A stretch of DNA of 64,000 nucleotides from Stutzerimonas stutzeri (GCF_024448895.1 NZ_JAMOIC010000005.1:1-64000), one strand, 5' to 3'; shown: positions 1-10,497, counted from the stretch's first letter. Made by a program: numbers and translations. Notes: generated from the letters alone by a model not told the origin.

Positions 1-88
1 TACGTTGAGCTGGGTGCAGCCATACTGCTTTCGTTGAAAGGTTCAGGACTAACGATATCTATTGCCCAGTATCGGCACAGCGCCAGCT

Positions 89-160
89 GTAGGAGCCAGC
101 TTGCTGGCGATCTTTTCGGCACACCGCGGAGGTCCGGATCGCCAGGGAGCTGGCTCCTAC
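89..160. repeat. REP-type inverted repeat pair
   Basis: Two facing copies of a Pseudomonas REP palindrome. The left arm begins GTAGGAGCCAGCTTGCTGGC and the right arm ends GCTGGCTCCTAC. A single arm recurs at 56979. The right arm is slightly degenerate (CAGGGAGC instead of CAGCAAGC). Such elements are dispersed intergenic repeats. The stretch 1-311 holds nothing else I can support. Confidence 0.85.
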
Positions 161-311
161 GAAAACGCGTGGTGGCGCGGATTGAGGTTGAGGTGGGTAG
201 AAGGCTGCTTTTGCTGAAGTAGTGATCCACGCGATTTCAATGCAACGATGCCGGCCCGCCCTACTCAAACGTCTACATTTCCCCTCAGCGCACCGGGAAC
301 CAGACGTCGTT

Positions 312-2381
312 ATGAGCACACCAGACAATACCTACATCGAATGGCTGGAAAGCCAGTCCATGCTTAAAGCAGCCCGTGATCGGGCCCGACTCTACGCCGG
401 TCAGGCGCGGCTCTGGCAGCGCCCTTACGCCCAGGCGCGACCGCGTGATGCCAGCGCGATCTCCTCGGTATGGTTCACTGCCTACCCAGCGGCGATCATC
501 ACGCAGGAAGGTGGTTCGGTGCTGCAGGCGCTGGGCGATGATCGTCTCTGGAGTGCCCTGTCGGAGCTTGGCGTGCAGGGCATCCACAACGGCCCGATGA
601 AGCGCTCAGGTGGCCTGCGTGGGCGTGAATACACGCCAACCATCGACGGCAACTTCGACCGCATCAGCTTCGACATCGATCCCAACCTCGGCACTGAGGC
701 GGAGATGCAGCAGCTCAGCCGCATGGCGGCCGCGCACAACGCCATCGTCATCGATGACGTCGTCCCGGCGCACACCGGCAAAGGCGCGGATTTCCGTCTT
801 GCCGAAATGGCTTACGGTGATTACCCCGGTCTCTACCACATGGTCGAGATCAACGAAGAAGACTGGCCCCTGCTGCCCGACGTGCCCAAGGGCCGCGACG
901 CGATCAACCTGTCGCCGCCGGTGGTCGACCAGCTGAAGGAAAAGCACTACATCGTCGGCCAGCTGCAGCGGGTGATCTTCTTCGAGCCGGGCATCAAGGA
1001 CACCGACTGGAGCGTCACCGGCATCGTGACGGGCGTCGATGGCAAGCGTCGGCGCTGGGTCTACCTGCACTACTTCAAGGAAGGCCAGCCGTCGCTGAAC
1101 TGGCTCGACCCCACGTTCGCTGCCCAGCAACTGATCATCGGCGATGCGCTGCATGCCATCGACGTCTCAGGCGCGCGCGTCTTGCGCCTGGATGCCAACG
1201 GCTTCCTGGGTGTCGAGCGTCGCGCTGAAGGCACCGCCTGGTCCGAGGGCCATCCGCTGTCGGTGACCGGCAACCAGCTGATTGCTGGCGCGATCCGCAA
1301 GGCCGGTGGTTTCAGCTTCCAAGAGCTGAATCTGACCATCGACGACATCGCCTCGATGTCCCACGGTGGCGCGGATCTGTCCTACGATTTCATCACCCGC
1401 CCGGCCTATCACCATGCGCTGCTCACCGGTGACACCGAGTTCCTGCGGCTCATGCTGCGCGAGGTGCACGCGTTCGGCATCGATCCGGCCTCGCTCATCC
1501 ACGCGATGCAGAACCACGATGAGCTGACCCTGGAACTGGTGCATTTCTGGACGCTGCACGCCTACGACCATTACCACTACCACGGCCAGACACTGCCCGG
1601 CGGCGTCCTTCGCGAGCATATCCGTGAGGAGATGTACGAGCGCCTGACCGGCGAGCATGCGCCGTACAACCTCAAGTTCGTCACCAACGGGGTGTCCTGC
1701 ACCACGGCCAGCGTCATCACCGCGGCGCTGGGTATCCGCGACCTGAATACAATCAAAGCGGCCGACATCGAACAGATTCAGCGCCTGCATATCCTGTTGG
1801 TGATGTTCAACGCCATGCAGCCCGGCGTGTTCGCCCTTTCCGGCTGGGATCTGGTCGGCGCGCTGCCGCTGGAAGCCGAACAGGTCGAGCATCTGATGAA
1901 TGAAGGCGACACCCGCTGGCTGCACCGCGGCGGCTACGATCTGGCCGACATCGCACCGGAAGCCGAAACGTCCTCGGAAGGCCTGCCCAAGGCGCGCGCG
2001 CTGTATGGCAGCCTGGTCGAGCAGCTGAAGAACACCGGCTCGTTCGCCTGTCAGCTCAAGCGCATCCTCAGCGTGCGCCGTGCCTACGACATCGCCGCCA
2101 GCAAGCAGATCCTGATTCCCGATGTCCAGGCGCCGGGCCTGCTGGTCATGGTCCATGAGCTGCCTGCGGGCAAGGGCGTGCAGATCACCGCGCTGAACTT
2201 CAGTGCTGAAACCATCAGCGAGACGGTCACCCTCCCCGGCGTTGCGCCCGGCCCGGTGGTGGACATCATTCACGAAAGCATCGAAGGCGACCTCACCGAA
2301 AACGGCGAGATGACCTTCAACCTCGACCCCTACGAGGGGCTGGCATTGCGGGTCGTGAGCGCGGCGTCGCCGGTGCTCTGA
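312..2381 (+). CDS. treS: Trehalose synthase (maltose alpha-D-glucosyltransferase), GH13
   Basis: Isomerises maltose to trehalose by intramolecular transglucosylation in the cytoplasm. The product is 689 residues from ATG 312, the length I recall for the P. stutzeri trehalose synthase, which it also resembles in sequence. The reading frame runs back to 222, but those codons look non-native. The three GH13 catalytic positions are visible: nucleophile D294 in RLDANGFLG, acid/base E338 in FQELNL, and D403 in MQNHDE. A beta-sandwich C-terminal domain follows. Unlike many TreS loci there is no adjacent maltokinase, glgE or treY/treZ gene, so it appears to stand alone. Likely role is osmotic or carbon-storage metabolism. 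Confidence 0.93.
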   Translation: MSTPDNTYIEWLESQSMLKAARDRARLYAGQARLWQRPYAQARPRDASAISSVWFTAYPAAIITQEGGSVLQALGDDRLWSALSELGVQGIHNGPMKRSGGLRGREYTPTIDGNFDRISFDIDPNLGTEAEMQQLSRMAAAHNAIVIDDVVPAHTGKGADFRLAEMAYGDYPGLYHMVEINEEDWPLLPDVPKGRDAINLSPPVVDQLKEKHYIVGQLQRVIFFEPGIKDTDWSVTGIVTGVDGKRRRWVYLHYFKEGQPSLNWLDPTFAAQQLIIGDALHAIDVSGARVLRLDANGFLGVERRAEGTAWSEGHPLSVTGNQLIAGAIRKAGGFSFQELNLTIDDIASMSHGGADLSYDFITRPAYHHALLTGDTEFLRLMLREVHAFGIDPASLIHAMQNHDELTLELVHFWTLHAYDHYHYHGQTLPGGVLREHIREEMYERLTGEHAPYNLKFVTNGVSCTTASVITAALGIRDLNTIKAADIEQIQRLHILLVMFNAMQPGVFALSGWDLVGALPLEAEQVEHLMNEGDTRWLHRGGYDLADIAPEAETSSEGLPKARALYGSLVEQLKNTGSFACQLKRILSVRRAYDIAASKQILIPDVQAPGLLVMVHELPAGKGVQITALNFSAETISETVTLPGVAPGPVVDIIHESIEGDLTENGEMTFNLDPYEGLALRVVSAASPVL

Positions 2382-2466
2382 TCCCGTCGGGAGGCGCTTC
2401 GCCTGGCGGTCCGGCGCGGCTATAGTGCGCGCCGGCTGCACCGCCGTGTCCTGACGAGCGTTTCCC

Positions 2467-3081
2467 GTGAGAGTGTTCCGTAATCTGCGCGCAGCCCTGG
2501 CTGCTGCGCTCAGCGTCCTGGCGTTCGCCGCTCATGCCCAGACCGTTTGCCCGACCGGGCAGCAGCCAGTCTGTCTCAGCAGCTGTGTGTGCTTACCTGT
2601 TTCCCCGCAGAACTACGAAGCCTTATCCGAGCGAGTGCATTGGCTGGCCGCCGCCGGGCTCGAAACCTGGATACGCCAGTCCCGCGATCAGCTGGCGCTG
2701 CTGGAAAGTCAGCCCATTCCGCTGCATATCCGCTCGCAGCTGGAGCCCTATTTCGATCTTGCGGTGCTGGAGACCGCCCGCTACCGGGTCGGCGACGACA
2801 ACGTGTTGACCGCCGCGAACACCCTGCTGCGCAATCCCGACATCGTCGCCGTGACGCTGATCGACATCATCGTTTTCCGCAATGCGGCCGACGCCCAGGA
2901 CAACGTCGCGCTCTGGGCACACGAGCTCAAGCACGTGGAGCAATACCTGCAATGGGGCGTAGGCGAATTTGCCCGCCGTTATACCCGCGATTTTCGCAGC
3001 GTCGAGCAGCCCGGCTACGCCATGGAGCTGCAGATCGAGCGAGAAGCCGCCTTGCGTGAGGGTGCCGAAGGCGCGCCCTGA
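2467..3081 (+). CDS. Secreted DUF4157-like protein with HExxH motif
   Basis: Encodes 204 residues from a GTG start. The N-terminus has a cleavable signal peptide ending near AHA-Q (residue 25), then a short cysteine-rich stretch with four Cys between residues 28 and 42. The middle contains WAHELKHVEQY, an HExxH zinc-protease-type motif with H152, E153 and H156, as in DUF4157-type proteins. This suggests a periplasmic metal-binding or peptidase-like protein, but no substrate can be named. It follows treS by 85 bp on the same strand and may be transcribed separately. Confidence 0.7.
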   Translation: MRVFRNLRAALAAALSVLAFAAHAQTVCPTGQQPVCLSSCVCLPVSPQNYEALSERVHWLAAAGLETWIRQSRDQLALLESQPIPLHIRSQLEPYFDLAVLETARYRVGDDNVLTAANTLLRNPDIVAVTLIDIIVFRNAADAQDNVALWAHELKHVEQYLQWGVGEFARRYTRDFRSVEQPGYAMELQIEREAALREGAEGAP

Positions 3082-3164
3082 CACCATTCAGCCGATTGCG
3101 GCAAACAGAGGGATCGGCTGCAGCCCCGTCCGGTCACACCCTTATCGTCCATAAGGAGTGCGCC

Positions 3165-3347
3165 ATGTCTGTCACCGTGACCAAGCTTCAAGGCAACGAG
3201 ATCCCGCCGGATATGCGTGGGCCTGACGTCGAGGTCGTGTTTCGGGTCATCGATCAGCAGGGCAACGAGCAATACCTGCTCGACGATGTCGAGGCTGCGC
3301 AGCTCGCCGTGCGTGCCAGCGACGAAGACGCCTCGCCGAACAGTTGA
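3165..3347 (+). CDS. Small conserved hypothetical protein
   Basis: Encodes 60 residues, start MSVTVTKLQG. The start at 3165 is preceded by AAGGAG (3153-3158), a strong ribosome-binding site, which argues against the longer frame from 3096. The product is acidic and soluble with no signal peptide or membrane segment. It contains VEVVFRVIDQQGNEQYLLDD, which looks like a small beta-rich fold. I do not recognise a family. It follows the secreted HExxH protein by 83 bp. Confidence 0.6.
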   Translation: MSVTVTKLQGNEIPPDMRGPDVEVVFRVIDQQGNEQYLLDDVEAAQLAVRASDEDASPNS

Positions 3348-3500
3348 TTCGGCGCCCGCATATTCACATCCATCCTCAGGTTATTTCGAATACGACTAAC
3401 CGTTGAATCCCTTCGTGATCATCCTCTGCCAAGCCGAGCCGATATCCATGGAACAGCCATAACGGCACTCCACCCTTCGCCCGCCTGAGGTTTTGCGGCC

Positions 3501-4808
3501 GTGGATTCAGCGACACCCCTACCCGATCCGGTGCTGATCCAGGCGCTGCTCGATGCAATACAGGAATTCATTGTCTTGAAAGACGGTGAAGGTCGCTGGC
3601 TCATCGTTAACCGGATCGTGCTCCAGGCCTACCATCTGGAAGGCGTCGATTACCTCGGCAAGACCGATCTCGAGCTCGCCCGGTCGAGCCCGCAGTTCAC
3701 CGACGCCTTCACCTACAACGTGCACACCGACGAGCAGGCCTGGCAAAAGGGATCGGCACTGATGGTCGAGAAGTCGTTCATCGGCCTCGATGGCCGACTC
3801 AACACCTGGGAAGTCGTCAAGACGCCCTACTTCGACGCCCAGGGGCGGCGTGAGCGGATGGTCATCGTCAGCCGCAACATCACCGAGCGTATAGACGCCC
3901 AGCACGCGCGTCGGGAGAGCGAGCGCAAGTACCGACTGATCGCCGAGAACATGAGCGACATCATCGGCGTGTTCAACATCGACGCTTCACTGAAATACGT
4001 ATCGCCCTCTCTGGCGACGGTGCTGAGCTATCAGGCCATCGATGCCAGCGCCGCGGCGGTGATGAGTATCGTGCATCCCGACGAACAGGCGGCGATGCGA
4101 CGCGCTTTCCAGACGCTGGTTCAGCGCAAGGCCGTGCAGGAAAAGGTCGAAGGCCGACTGCGCAACGCCAACGGCAAATACCTCTGGTTCGAAATCGGCT
4201 ATTCCATGGTCATCGCCGACGATGGCGAAACCCTCGAAGGCGTGGTGTTCGCCTGCCGCGATATCACGGCACGCAAGGAACATGACGAGCTGATGCGGCT
4301 GATGGTCAATCAGGACCCGCTGACCGGCGTGCACAACCGGCGTTATCTGATGGATCAGTTGCAGGCCCGGCTTGGCCCGCATGCTGCCGGCCGACGTGCT
4401 TTCGCCGTGCTGTACATGGACCTGGATCGCTTCAAGAGCATCAACGATTCGCTCGGGCACGCCATCGGCGACGAGTTGCTGTGTCAGGTGGTCGATCGGC
4501 TGCGGCAGGGCCTTCGTGCCAACGACCTGCTGGCGCGCATTGGCGGCGACGAGTTCGTGATGGTGCTGGCCGATGTGGATCAGGATCAGGCGCGATACAT
4601 CGCCGAACGGCTTTGCGCCAGGCTTCAGGACAGCTGGGAGCTGTCCAGCGGCGCGCTGCGAACCACCTCATCGGTGGGTGTCGCCTTGTATCCGCGCGAC
4701 GGAGATTCGGCTCACACCCTGCTGCGCCGTGCGGACGAGGCGCTGTACGCCGCCAAACGCGCCGGGCGCTCACAGGTGAAATTCATCTGCGAAGTCATCC
4801 CGGCCTGA
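3501..4808 (+). CDS. Diguanylate cyclase, PAS-PAS-GGDEF
   Basis: Predicted to make cyclic di-GMP from two GTP. Encodes 435 residues from a GTG start. Two PAS sensor domains lie at about residues 12-130 and 138-255, each ending in a typical PAC segment (MVIVSRNITER and VFACRDITARK). The GGDEF domain occupies about 270-430. The active site GGDEF is intact at residues 348-352, and an RxxD inhibitory site (RAND) sits exactly five residues before it, so product inhibition is expected. There are no membrane segments, so sensing is cytoplasmic. It converges with the GAF-GGDEF-EAL gene 43 bp downstream, giving a synthesis/degradation pair side by side. Confidence 0.9.
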   Translation: MDSATPLPDPVLIQALLDAIQEFIVLKDGEGRWLIVNRIVLQAYHLEGVDYLGKTDLELARSSPQFTDAFTYNVHTDEQAWQKGSALMVEKSFIGLDGRLNTWEVVKTPYFDAQGRRERMVIVSRNITERIDAQHARRESERKYRLIAENMSDIIGVFNIDASLKYVSPSLATVLSYQAIDASAAAVMSIVHPDEQAAMRRAFQTLVQRKAVQEKVEGRLRNANGKYLWFEIGYSMVIADDGETLEGVVFACRDITARKEHDELMRLMVNQDPLTGVHNRRYLMDQLQARLGPHAAGRRAFAVLYMDLDRFKSINDSLGHAIGDELLCQVVDRLRQGLRANDLLARIGGDEFVMVLADVDQDQARYIAERLCARLQDSWELSSGALRTTSSVGVALYPRDGDSAHTLLRRADEALYAAKRAGRSQVKFICEVIPA

Positions 4809-4819
4809 CGCGCTTCCTG

Positions 4820-4838
4820 CCGGCGCAGCCTGCGCCGG
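4820..4838. terminator. Hairpin between convergent c-di-GMP genes
   Basis: CCGGCGCA and TGCGCCGG form a perfect 8-bp stem with a 3-nt loop. It lies midway between the stop codons of two convergent genes. There is no strong T-tract on either side, so a bidirectional termination role is inferred from position. Confidence 0.45.
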
Positions 4839-4851
4839 GATTCCCTGTCGT

Positions 4852-6624
4852 TCAGCTTGCCTGAGCGTGATCCCCGACCCAGCCCAGCAGCCGGTCAGCT
4901 TCCATCGGCCGCGCGATATGGTAGCCCTGCCCTTCGTCACAGCCCCACTCGGCGACCAGATCACACACCGCCTGGGTCTCGATGCCCTCGGCCACGACGC
5001 GCAGATCGAGACGCTTGGCCAGATCGATGATGGTGCGCACCAGGCGGCGATCCTTTTCATCGGCGCCGAGGTTGCGGATGAAGGATTGGTCCAGCTTCAC
5101 CGAAGTGGCCGGCAGGTCGCGCAGATAGGTCCAGTTGCTGTAGCCGGTGCCGAAGTCGTCGATGGCCACCTCCATGCCCAGCGAGCGCAGCCGGTGCAAT
5201 TGCCGGCTGACCTCCGCGGGGTTGGCCATCAGCGCGCTTTCGGTGAATTCCACTTCAAGCGCCCGAGGGTCCAGATGATAGGTATCCAGCAGCCCGGTGA
5301 CGTGGTCGGCAAACGAGGGCCCCTCCAGGTCGGACGCCGATACGTTGATCGCGACCTTGAAGCGCGCGCCCAGTCGCTGCCACATCGCTGCCTGTGCAAT
5401 CGCCTGCTCGGCCACCCACAGGCTCAGTTCGCGGATCAGCGCCGTTTTCTCCGCCAGCGGGATGAACTCGGCAGGCCCGATGGCGCCGAGCGTTGGATGG
5501 GTCCAGCGCAACAGCGCCTCGACCGATGTGCACCTGCCGTCCGCCAGGCTGATCCGTGGCTGGTACACCAGCCTCAACTGCGCGCCCGTGCGCAATGCCT
5601 CGGAAAGGCCGCTTAGCAAGGTAAAGGAACGCTGCTGAGCGGCGTCGAGGCCCGGCTCGTAAGTGGCCCAGCCGATGCCGCACTCGCGAGCATCGTCAGC
5701 CGAACTGATCGCCAGTCGCAGCCAGTCCTGCTCGAGAATGCCTGCCTCCAGCGGCAGCACACCCACACCAATTCGGGTCCTGATCGGAATGCTGTTGCAC
5801 ATCACCGGGGATTCGAAGGCCGTGATGATCTGGTCATAGAGCATCGCAGGCGTGCCCTGCGGGACGTCATTGGTAAGAAAGGCAAATCGCGTGGGGCTGA
5901 TGCGGTACAGGCAACTCCCGGCGGGAAGCTGCGCCTGCAGCCTGTGCTTCATGCTCTGCATCAGCGCGACGGAGAAGTCGTAACCCAGCACCCGGACAAT
6001 ATCGTTCAGACGCGTCGGTGCGATCACATCGACCACCACCAGCACCATGCCCTCGTGAGCGGCGATCTGCGCCACGTCGTCTTCCAAACGCACGCGGTTG
6101 AAAAGCCCGGTGGGTTGATCGATGAAATTGGCGCGGCGCAACGACAGGATGCGTGCCATCGTCAGCTTGGCCAGATGGTTCAGCATCGACAGCTCATGGC
6201 TGCTCAGCGCCCCACGGGGTTTGGTATCGATGACGCACAGGCTGCCCAGGCCCAGCCCTTCAGGCGTGATCAGCGGCATCCCGGCATAAAAGCGAATGCC
6301 GGGCTCGCCGGTGACCAGCGGGTTGTCCATGAAGCGCACATCCTTCGCGGCATCGAGCACCTGGAACGGCTCGTTGGCGAGGATCGCGTAGGCGCAGAAC
6401 GAATCCCGGCGGGGCGTCTGCTGCGCGCTCAGCCCAACCCTGGCGGTAAACCATTGTCGCTGCTCGTCGACGATCGAAATCAGCGCGATGGGTGCGTTGA
6501 AGTATTCAGCCGTCATGGCCACGATCTGCTCGAACACGTCGTCTGGCGTCGAGTCCAGTCGGCAGAGTTGAGTCACCTGTAATTGACGCTGCGCTTCGTT
6601 GATGGGGGTAGGAGCACCAGCCAT
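4852..6624 (-). CDS. Cyclic di-GMP phosphodiesterase, GAF-GGDEF(degenerate)-EAL
   Basis: Predicted to hydrolyse c-di-GMP. Encodes 590 residues from ATG 6624; the frame stays open to 7029 but the upstream part does not look coding, and the GAF domain begins right after this start (NEAQRQLQVTQLCRLDSTP). Order: GAF about 25-160, GGDEF about 165-320, EAL about 340-580. The GGDEF signature is replaced by SPTRF, so this domain should be catalytically inactive and perhaps regulatory. The EAL domain keeps EALLRW, FTESALM, DDFGTGYSN, KLDQSFI and AEGIET, as in active enzymes. It converges with a diguanylate cyclase, suggesting local control of biofilm/motility signalling. Confidence 0.9.
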   Translation of the reverse strand: MAGAPTPINEAQRQLQVTQLCRLDSTPDDVFEQIVAMTAEYFNAPIALISIVDEQRQWFTARVGLSAQQTPRRDSFCAYAILANEPFQVLDAAKDVRFMDNPLVTGEPGIRFYAGMPLITPEGLGLGSLCVIDTKPRGALSSHELSMLNHLAKLTMARILSLRRANFIDQPTGLFNRVRLEDDVAQIAAHEGMVLVVVDVIAPTRLNDIVRVLGYDFSVALMQSMKHRLQAQLPAGSCLYRISPTRFAFLTNDVPQGTPAMLYDQIITAFESPVMCNSIPIRTRIGVGVLPLEAGILEQDWLRLAISSADDARECGIGWATYEPGLDAAQQRSFTLLSGLSEALRTGAQLRLVYQPRISLADGRCTSVEALLRWTHPTLGAIGPAEFIPLAEKTALIRELSLWVAEQAIAQAAMWQRLGARFKVAINVSASDLEGPSFADHVTGLLDTYHLDPRALEVEFTESALMANPAEVSRQLHRLRSLGMEVAIDDFGTGYSNWTYLRDLPATSVKLDQSFIRNLGADEKDRRLVRTIIDLAKRLDLRVVAEGIETQAVCDLVAEWGCDEGQGYHIARPMEADRLLGWVGDHAQAS

Positions 6625-7089
6625 AGGATCTACTGCCTGGAAATGATGTGGACGGGCCCCTCGAGCGAAGGCCGGTGGATGTAAGGTCGAGCAGGGACAC
6701 AACGAATCGTGGCGCTGGCATCGCGTCTTGAGGCGTATCGGCCGGTCCGTTTGTTCCTTGATGGGCATGTCGACAAGAGGCGCACCGCGCTCCGAGGCTC
6801 TAGAACGTGGCATTCGAAGCCTCGGAGCACCGCGCGCCCGGACGCGCACCTGCCTACGCAGTGCGTTGAACGACACAAGGGTGTGCGAGCCTAAAAGCAG
6901 GAACGCCAAGGCGACACGGTGAGCCCAATCACTATCGGTCCATATCTGAACGGGCCTGGTTACAGCCGAGACGCTACGTGATGGATACCCGCGCCAGCGT
7001 TGCCTGTTGGCACGTGGGCAGCCTGGCACTACCGTGTGGCTACGGCTCAGAACGAAACCTGGCTATCTGGCCAATGAAAGGAGTACTGC
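6625..7089. other. Intergenic region, divergent starts
   Basis: 465 bp between the divergent phosphodiesterase and quinone oxidoreductase genes. I see no convincing gene. A good ribosome-binding site AAAGGAG (7077-7083) serves the downstream gene. Promoters for both directions must lie here but none is clear enough to call. Confidence 0.5.
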
Positions 7090-8091
7090 ATGACTGTGGA
7101 AAACATGCGCCATGTCGATCACCGTCCGGGTGGCGACGCCGATTGTCTGCGGCTGGTTGACGGCCCCGTGCCCCAGCCGGGCCCGACGGATGTGCTGGTC
7201 AAGGTCGCCTATGCCGGCATCAATCGCCCGGATGTCTTCCAGCGCTCCGGCAGCTACCCGCCTCCGCCGGATGCCTCGCCGCTGCTCGGTCTGGAAATCG
7301 CTGGGGAAATCGCTGCCCTGGGTGCCGAAGTGGATGGCTGGAAGGTCGGCGACAAGGTCTGTGCGCTGACGCCCGGCGGTGGCTACGCCGAATACTGCGT
7401 GGCGCCGGCGGAACACTGCTTGCCGGTTCCTGCTGGGTTTTCCCTGCTCGAAGCGGCTGCCCTGCCTGAAACCTACTTCACCGTCTGGAGCAACGTCTTC
7501 GAGCGCGGCCGTTTGCAGCCCGGCGAATCCTTCCTCGTGCACGGCGGTTCCAGCGGCATCGGGCTGACGGCGATTCAGCTCGCCAAGCAGTTCGGCGCCA
7601 AGGTCTTCACCACGGTCGGCAATGGCGAAAAAGCTGAAGCCTGCCAGCGTGCCGGGGCCGATCGGGTCATCAACTATCACGAGGAGGATTACGTCGAAGT
7701 CATCAAGCAAGCCACCGACGGCAATGGCGTGGATGTCATCCTCGACATGGTGGGCGGCGACTACATCGCGCGTAATCTGAAGTCGCTGGCCATCGAAGGG
7801 CGGATGGTGCAGATCGCCTTCCTGAAAGGCAGCAAGGTCGAGCTGGATACCTCGGCGATCATGCGCAAGCGCCTCACCTTTACCGGCTCGACCCTGCGTC
7901 CACGCAGCCGTGAGGACAAGGCCGGTATCGCCAAGGCGTTGCAGTCGAAGGTCTGGCCATTGCTGGAACAAGGCCTGTGTCACCCGGTGATCCACGCCAC
8001 CTTCCCGCTGGCCGAAGTGGCAGAAGCGCATCGCTTGATGGAAAGCAGCAAGCACATCGGCAAGATCATGCTGGAAGTCGCACCGCAATAA
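7090..8091 (+). CDS. NAD(P)H quinone oxidoreductase, zeta-crystallin/PIG3 type
   Basis: A zinc-free medium-chain dehydrogenase/reductase of 333 residues that uses NAD(P)H to reduce quinones or enones. The N-terminal GroES-like domain carries AYAGINRPDVFQRSG, typical of the PIG3/QOR group. The Rossmann domain starts at HGGSSGIGLTAIQLAK (about residue 151), and VILDMVGGDY is the following conserved patch. Start ATG 7090 is supported by AAAGGAG at the right distance. It appears monocistronic, with an inverted repeat just downstream. Confidence 0.88.
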   Translation: MTVENMRHVDHRPGGDADCLRLVDGPVPQPGPTDVLVKVAYAGINRPDVFQRSGSYPPPPDASPLLGLEIAGEIAALGAEVDGWKVGDKVCALTPGGGYAEYCVAPAEHCLPVPAGFSLLEAAALPETYFTVWSNVFERGRLQPGESFLVHGGSSGIGLTAIQLAKQFGAKVFTTVGNGEKAEACQRAGADRVINYHEEDYVEVIKQATDGNGVDVILDMVGGDYIARNLKSLAIEGRMVQIAFLKGSKVELDTSAIMRKRLTFTGSTLRPRSREDKAGIAKALQSKVWPLLEQGLCHPVIHATFPLAEVAEAHRLMESSKHIGKIMLEVAPQ

Positions 8092-8104
8092 CGGACCAGC
8101 CCCG

Positions 8105-8133
8105 AGCGCGCCCACGCACTGCCTGGGCGCGCT
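8105..8133 (+). terminator. Perfect inverted repeat downstream of quinone oxidoreductase
   Basis: AGCGCGCCCA and TGGGCGCGCT form a perfect 10-bp stem with a 9-nt loop, 13 bp after the stop codon. There is no T-run, so it is a candidate terminator or mRNA-stabilising stem. The rest of the 339-bp gap to 8431 shows nothing I can name. Confidence 0.5.
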
Positions 8134-8430
8134 GCCGGGATGTCTGCATCTGCACCTTCCGTGCCCGTAGAACGTTGGCCGGGAGAAGCGGCTATCGCCT
8201 ACCCTTCATCTCTCCAGTCCCGACCCGCGATCGCCACCGGCCATGCCGCGCGCGCCGCCGTCACGAGCATTGGGTTCGTCGCGCCATGCATGCAGGCGTG
8301 AACGCTTGAGACGCCTCGCTGTTCCAAGCTAGACAGCCACAAGCCTTTCGCGGCCTCTGCCCGAGCGGTTGAATGCATGACCGCCTGCTGCCGATACACC
8401 CTGATCGCGGCTTCAACATAGAACGCTGAT

Positions 8431-10497
8431 ATGTCCGACAAGAATTCCAACGACCCAGCCTTCCTGCATGGCGGCGGTGAAATGGGCGCGCTGATGCGGG
8501 CTCACGATTGGGCCGCCACGCCATTCGGTCCCGTCGATGGCTGGTCACAACCCCTGCGCTCGATGGTCGGCGCCTGCCTGAACTCGCCATTGCTGGGCAC
8601 GGTGCTCTGGGGCCCGGAACTGCGGATGCTCTATAACGACGCTTATGTTCCGTCCCTGGCTGACCGTCACCCGGCCGCGCTGGGTCGGCCGGTAGCGGAA
8701 GTCTGGGGTGAGGTCTGGGACATGGTGGCCGCGCCTTTCTATCATGCGATGCGCACCGGTGAAGGTTTCGCGCAGGACCGGGTCGAGCTGCCCATGGTGC
8801 GTAACGGTCAACTGGAAACCACTTATTGGAACTTCAGCGCCACGCCGATCTTTGGCGAAGACGGCAGCATCGTCGGATTGCTCAATCAGGGCATCGAGAT
8901 CACCGGCCAGGTCATCGCCGAGCGCCAACGCCAGGCGGCCAAGCAGCAGTTGCGTGAGATGAACAAGCAGCTTGCGCATGAGGTCGTTATCCGCACGGAA
9001 CAGCGCAACCTGATGTGGGACACCTCCCTCGACCTGATGATCGTGATCGACTTCAACGGCGTAATCCAGCGGGTCAACCCGGCCTGGACGGCGCTGCTCG
9101 GGTATGAGCCTGACGAGTTGATAGGCCATCACGTCAACGAGTTCATCGCCCAAGAGGACCACCAGGATACGGTCAATGCCTACCTCTCAACCGCCGTCGG
9201 CAACCCTGTGCGGATCGTCAACCGGTACCGTCACAAGAACGGATTGCTGCACTCGATTTCCTGGGTAGCCGCACCAGCCGGCGATATGACCTACGCTACC
9301 GGCCGCGACATCACGAAGGACATAGCGCGCCAGGCCCAACTCGACTCGACCCATGAACAGCTGCGTCAGGCGCAGAAAATGGAAGCGGTCGGCCAGCTCA
9401 CTGGCGGGCTGGCCCATGACTTCAACAACCTACTCGCGGGTATTTCCGTCAGCCTGGAGATGATCGATAACCGCATCGGCCAGGGCCGGCTGGGCGACAT
9501 CGCCAAGTACCTGACCGTCGCCCATGGCGCCACCAAGCGTGCCGCCGCCCTGACCCACCGCCTGCTGGCGTTTTCCCGCCGCCAGACGCTGGCACCGAAG
9601 CCCACCGATGCGGCTGCGCTGGTCAATGACATGCTCGACATGATCCGCCGCACCGTGGGCCCGAACATAACCGTCGATAGCGTCCCTGCGCCGGACCTGT
9701 GGCCCGCGCTGGTGGACCCCTCGCAGCTCGAGAACGCCCTGCTCAATCTGTGCCTCAATGCCCGTGACGCGCTGGTGGACAGCGGCTGTATCGTTATCGA
9801 GATGAGCAATCGCGTGGTCGACGCCGATGGCGCCCGGCAGCAGGACATTCCCGAAGGGCAATACCTGGCGTTGCACGTAACCGACAATGGCACCGGCATG
9901 TCGCCCGAGGTGCTGGCCAAGGTCTTCGAGCCGTTCTTCACCACCAAGCCGATCGGAGAAGGTACGGGCCTCGGCCTGTCGATGATCTACGGCTTCGCGC
10001 AACAGTCAGGTGGGCAGGTGCGCATCACCTCAGCGCTGGGCGCCGGCACCACGGTCAGCCTCTACCTGCCGCGTTATCAGGGTGCGGCCGAGGTCGAAAA
10101 CAGCGTCAACGCGAAGGCGTCCACCACTGCCGGTCAAGGAGGCGGAACCGTGCTGTTAGTGGAGGATGAGCCCGCCATCCGGTTGCTGGTCGCCGATCTG
10201 CTGCTGGATTTGGGTTATCGCACCCTTGAGGCCGAGGACGGCGCCACTGGCCTTGAAATACTGCAATCCAATGTCGGCATCGACCTGCTGATATCCGACG
10301 TCGGCCTGCCCGGTGGCATGAACGGCATGCAACTGGCCAATGCCGGGCGCCTCAATCGGCCCGAACTGCGGGTGCTGTTCATCACCGGTTATGCCGCAGA
10401 TGCCCTGCCCATCAGCCTCGAGCCCGGCATGTCCGTGCTCACCAAGCCCTTCGCCGTAGCCAGTATTGCCGACCACATCCGTGCGTTGATCGGCTGA
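8431..10497 (+). CDS. Hybrid histidine kinase, PAS-PAS-HisKA-HATPase-REC
   Basis: Encodes 688 residues with no membrane segments, so a soluble sensor kinase. A first PAS domain (about 20-165) contains WGPELRMLYNDAY, the second spans about 195-300. A coiled linker leads to the phosphoacceptor region [13 protein letters not shown] with H329. The ATPase domain has NARDAL (N box), DNGTGM (G1) and [10 protein letters not shown] (G2). A C-terminal receiver domain starts at about residue 572 with VEDEP; phosphoacceptor D623 lies in ISDVGLPG and the conserved Lys in LTKPF. There is no output domain, so phosphate probably passes to another protein. Closely resembles the kinase at 10999-13044. Confidence 0.9.
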   Translation: MSDKNSNDPAFLHGGGEMGALMRAHDWAATPFGPVDGWSQPLRSMVGACLNSPLLGTVLWGPELRMLYNDAYVPSLADRHPAALGRPVAEVWGEVWDMVAAPFYHAMRTGEGFAQDRVELPMVRNGQLETTYWNFSATPIFGEDGSIVGLLNQGIEITGQVIAERQRQAAKQQLREMNKQLAHEVVIRTEQRNLMWDTSLDLMIVIDFNGVIQRVNPAWTALLGYEPDELIGHHVNEFIAQEDHQDTVNAYLSTAVGNPVRIVNRYRHKNGLLHSISWVAAPAGDMTYATGRDITKDIARQAQLDSTHEQLRQAQKMEAVGQLTGGLAHDFNNLLAGISVSLEMIDNRIGQGRLGDIAKYLTVAHGATKRAAALTHRLLAFSRRQTLAPKPTDAAALVNDMLDMIRRTVGPNITVDSVPAPDLWPALVDPSQLENALLNLCLNARDALVDSGCIVIEMSNRVVDADGARQQDIPEGQYLALHVTDNGTGMSPEVLAKVFEPFFTTKPIGEGTGLGLSMIYGFAQQSGGQVRITSALGAGTTVSLYLPRYQGAAEVENSVNAKASTTAGQGGGTVLLVEDEPAIRLLVADLLLDLGYRTLEAEDGATGLEILQSNVGIDLLISDVGLPGGMNGMQLANAGRLNRPELRVLFITGYAADALPISLEPGMSVLTKPFAVASIADHIRALIG

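Noticed and set aside
1167-2441. 424-residue open frame opposite treS
   Set aside because: It is a GC-rich antisense shadow of a well-supported enzyme gene, with no family resemblance.
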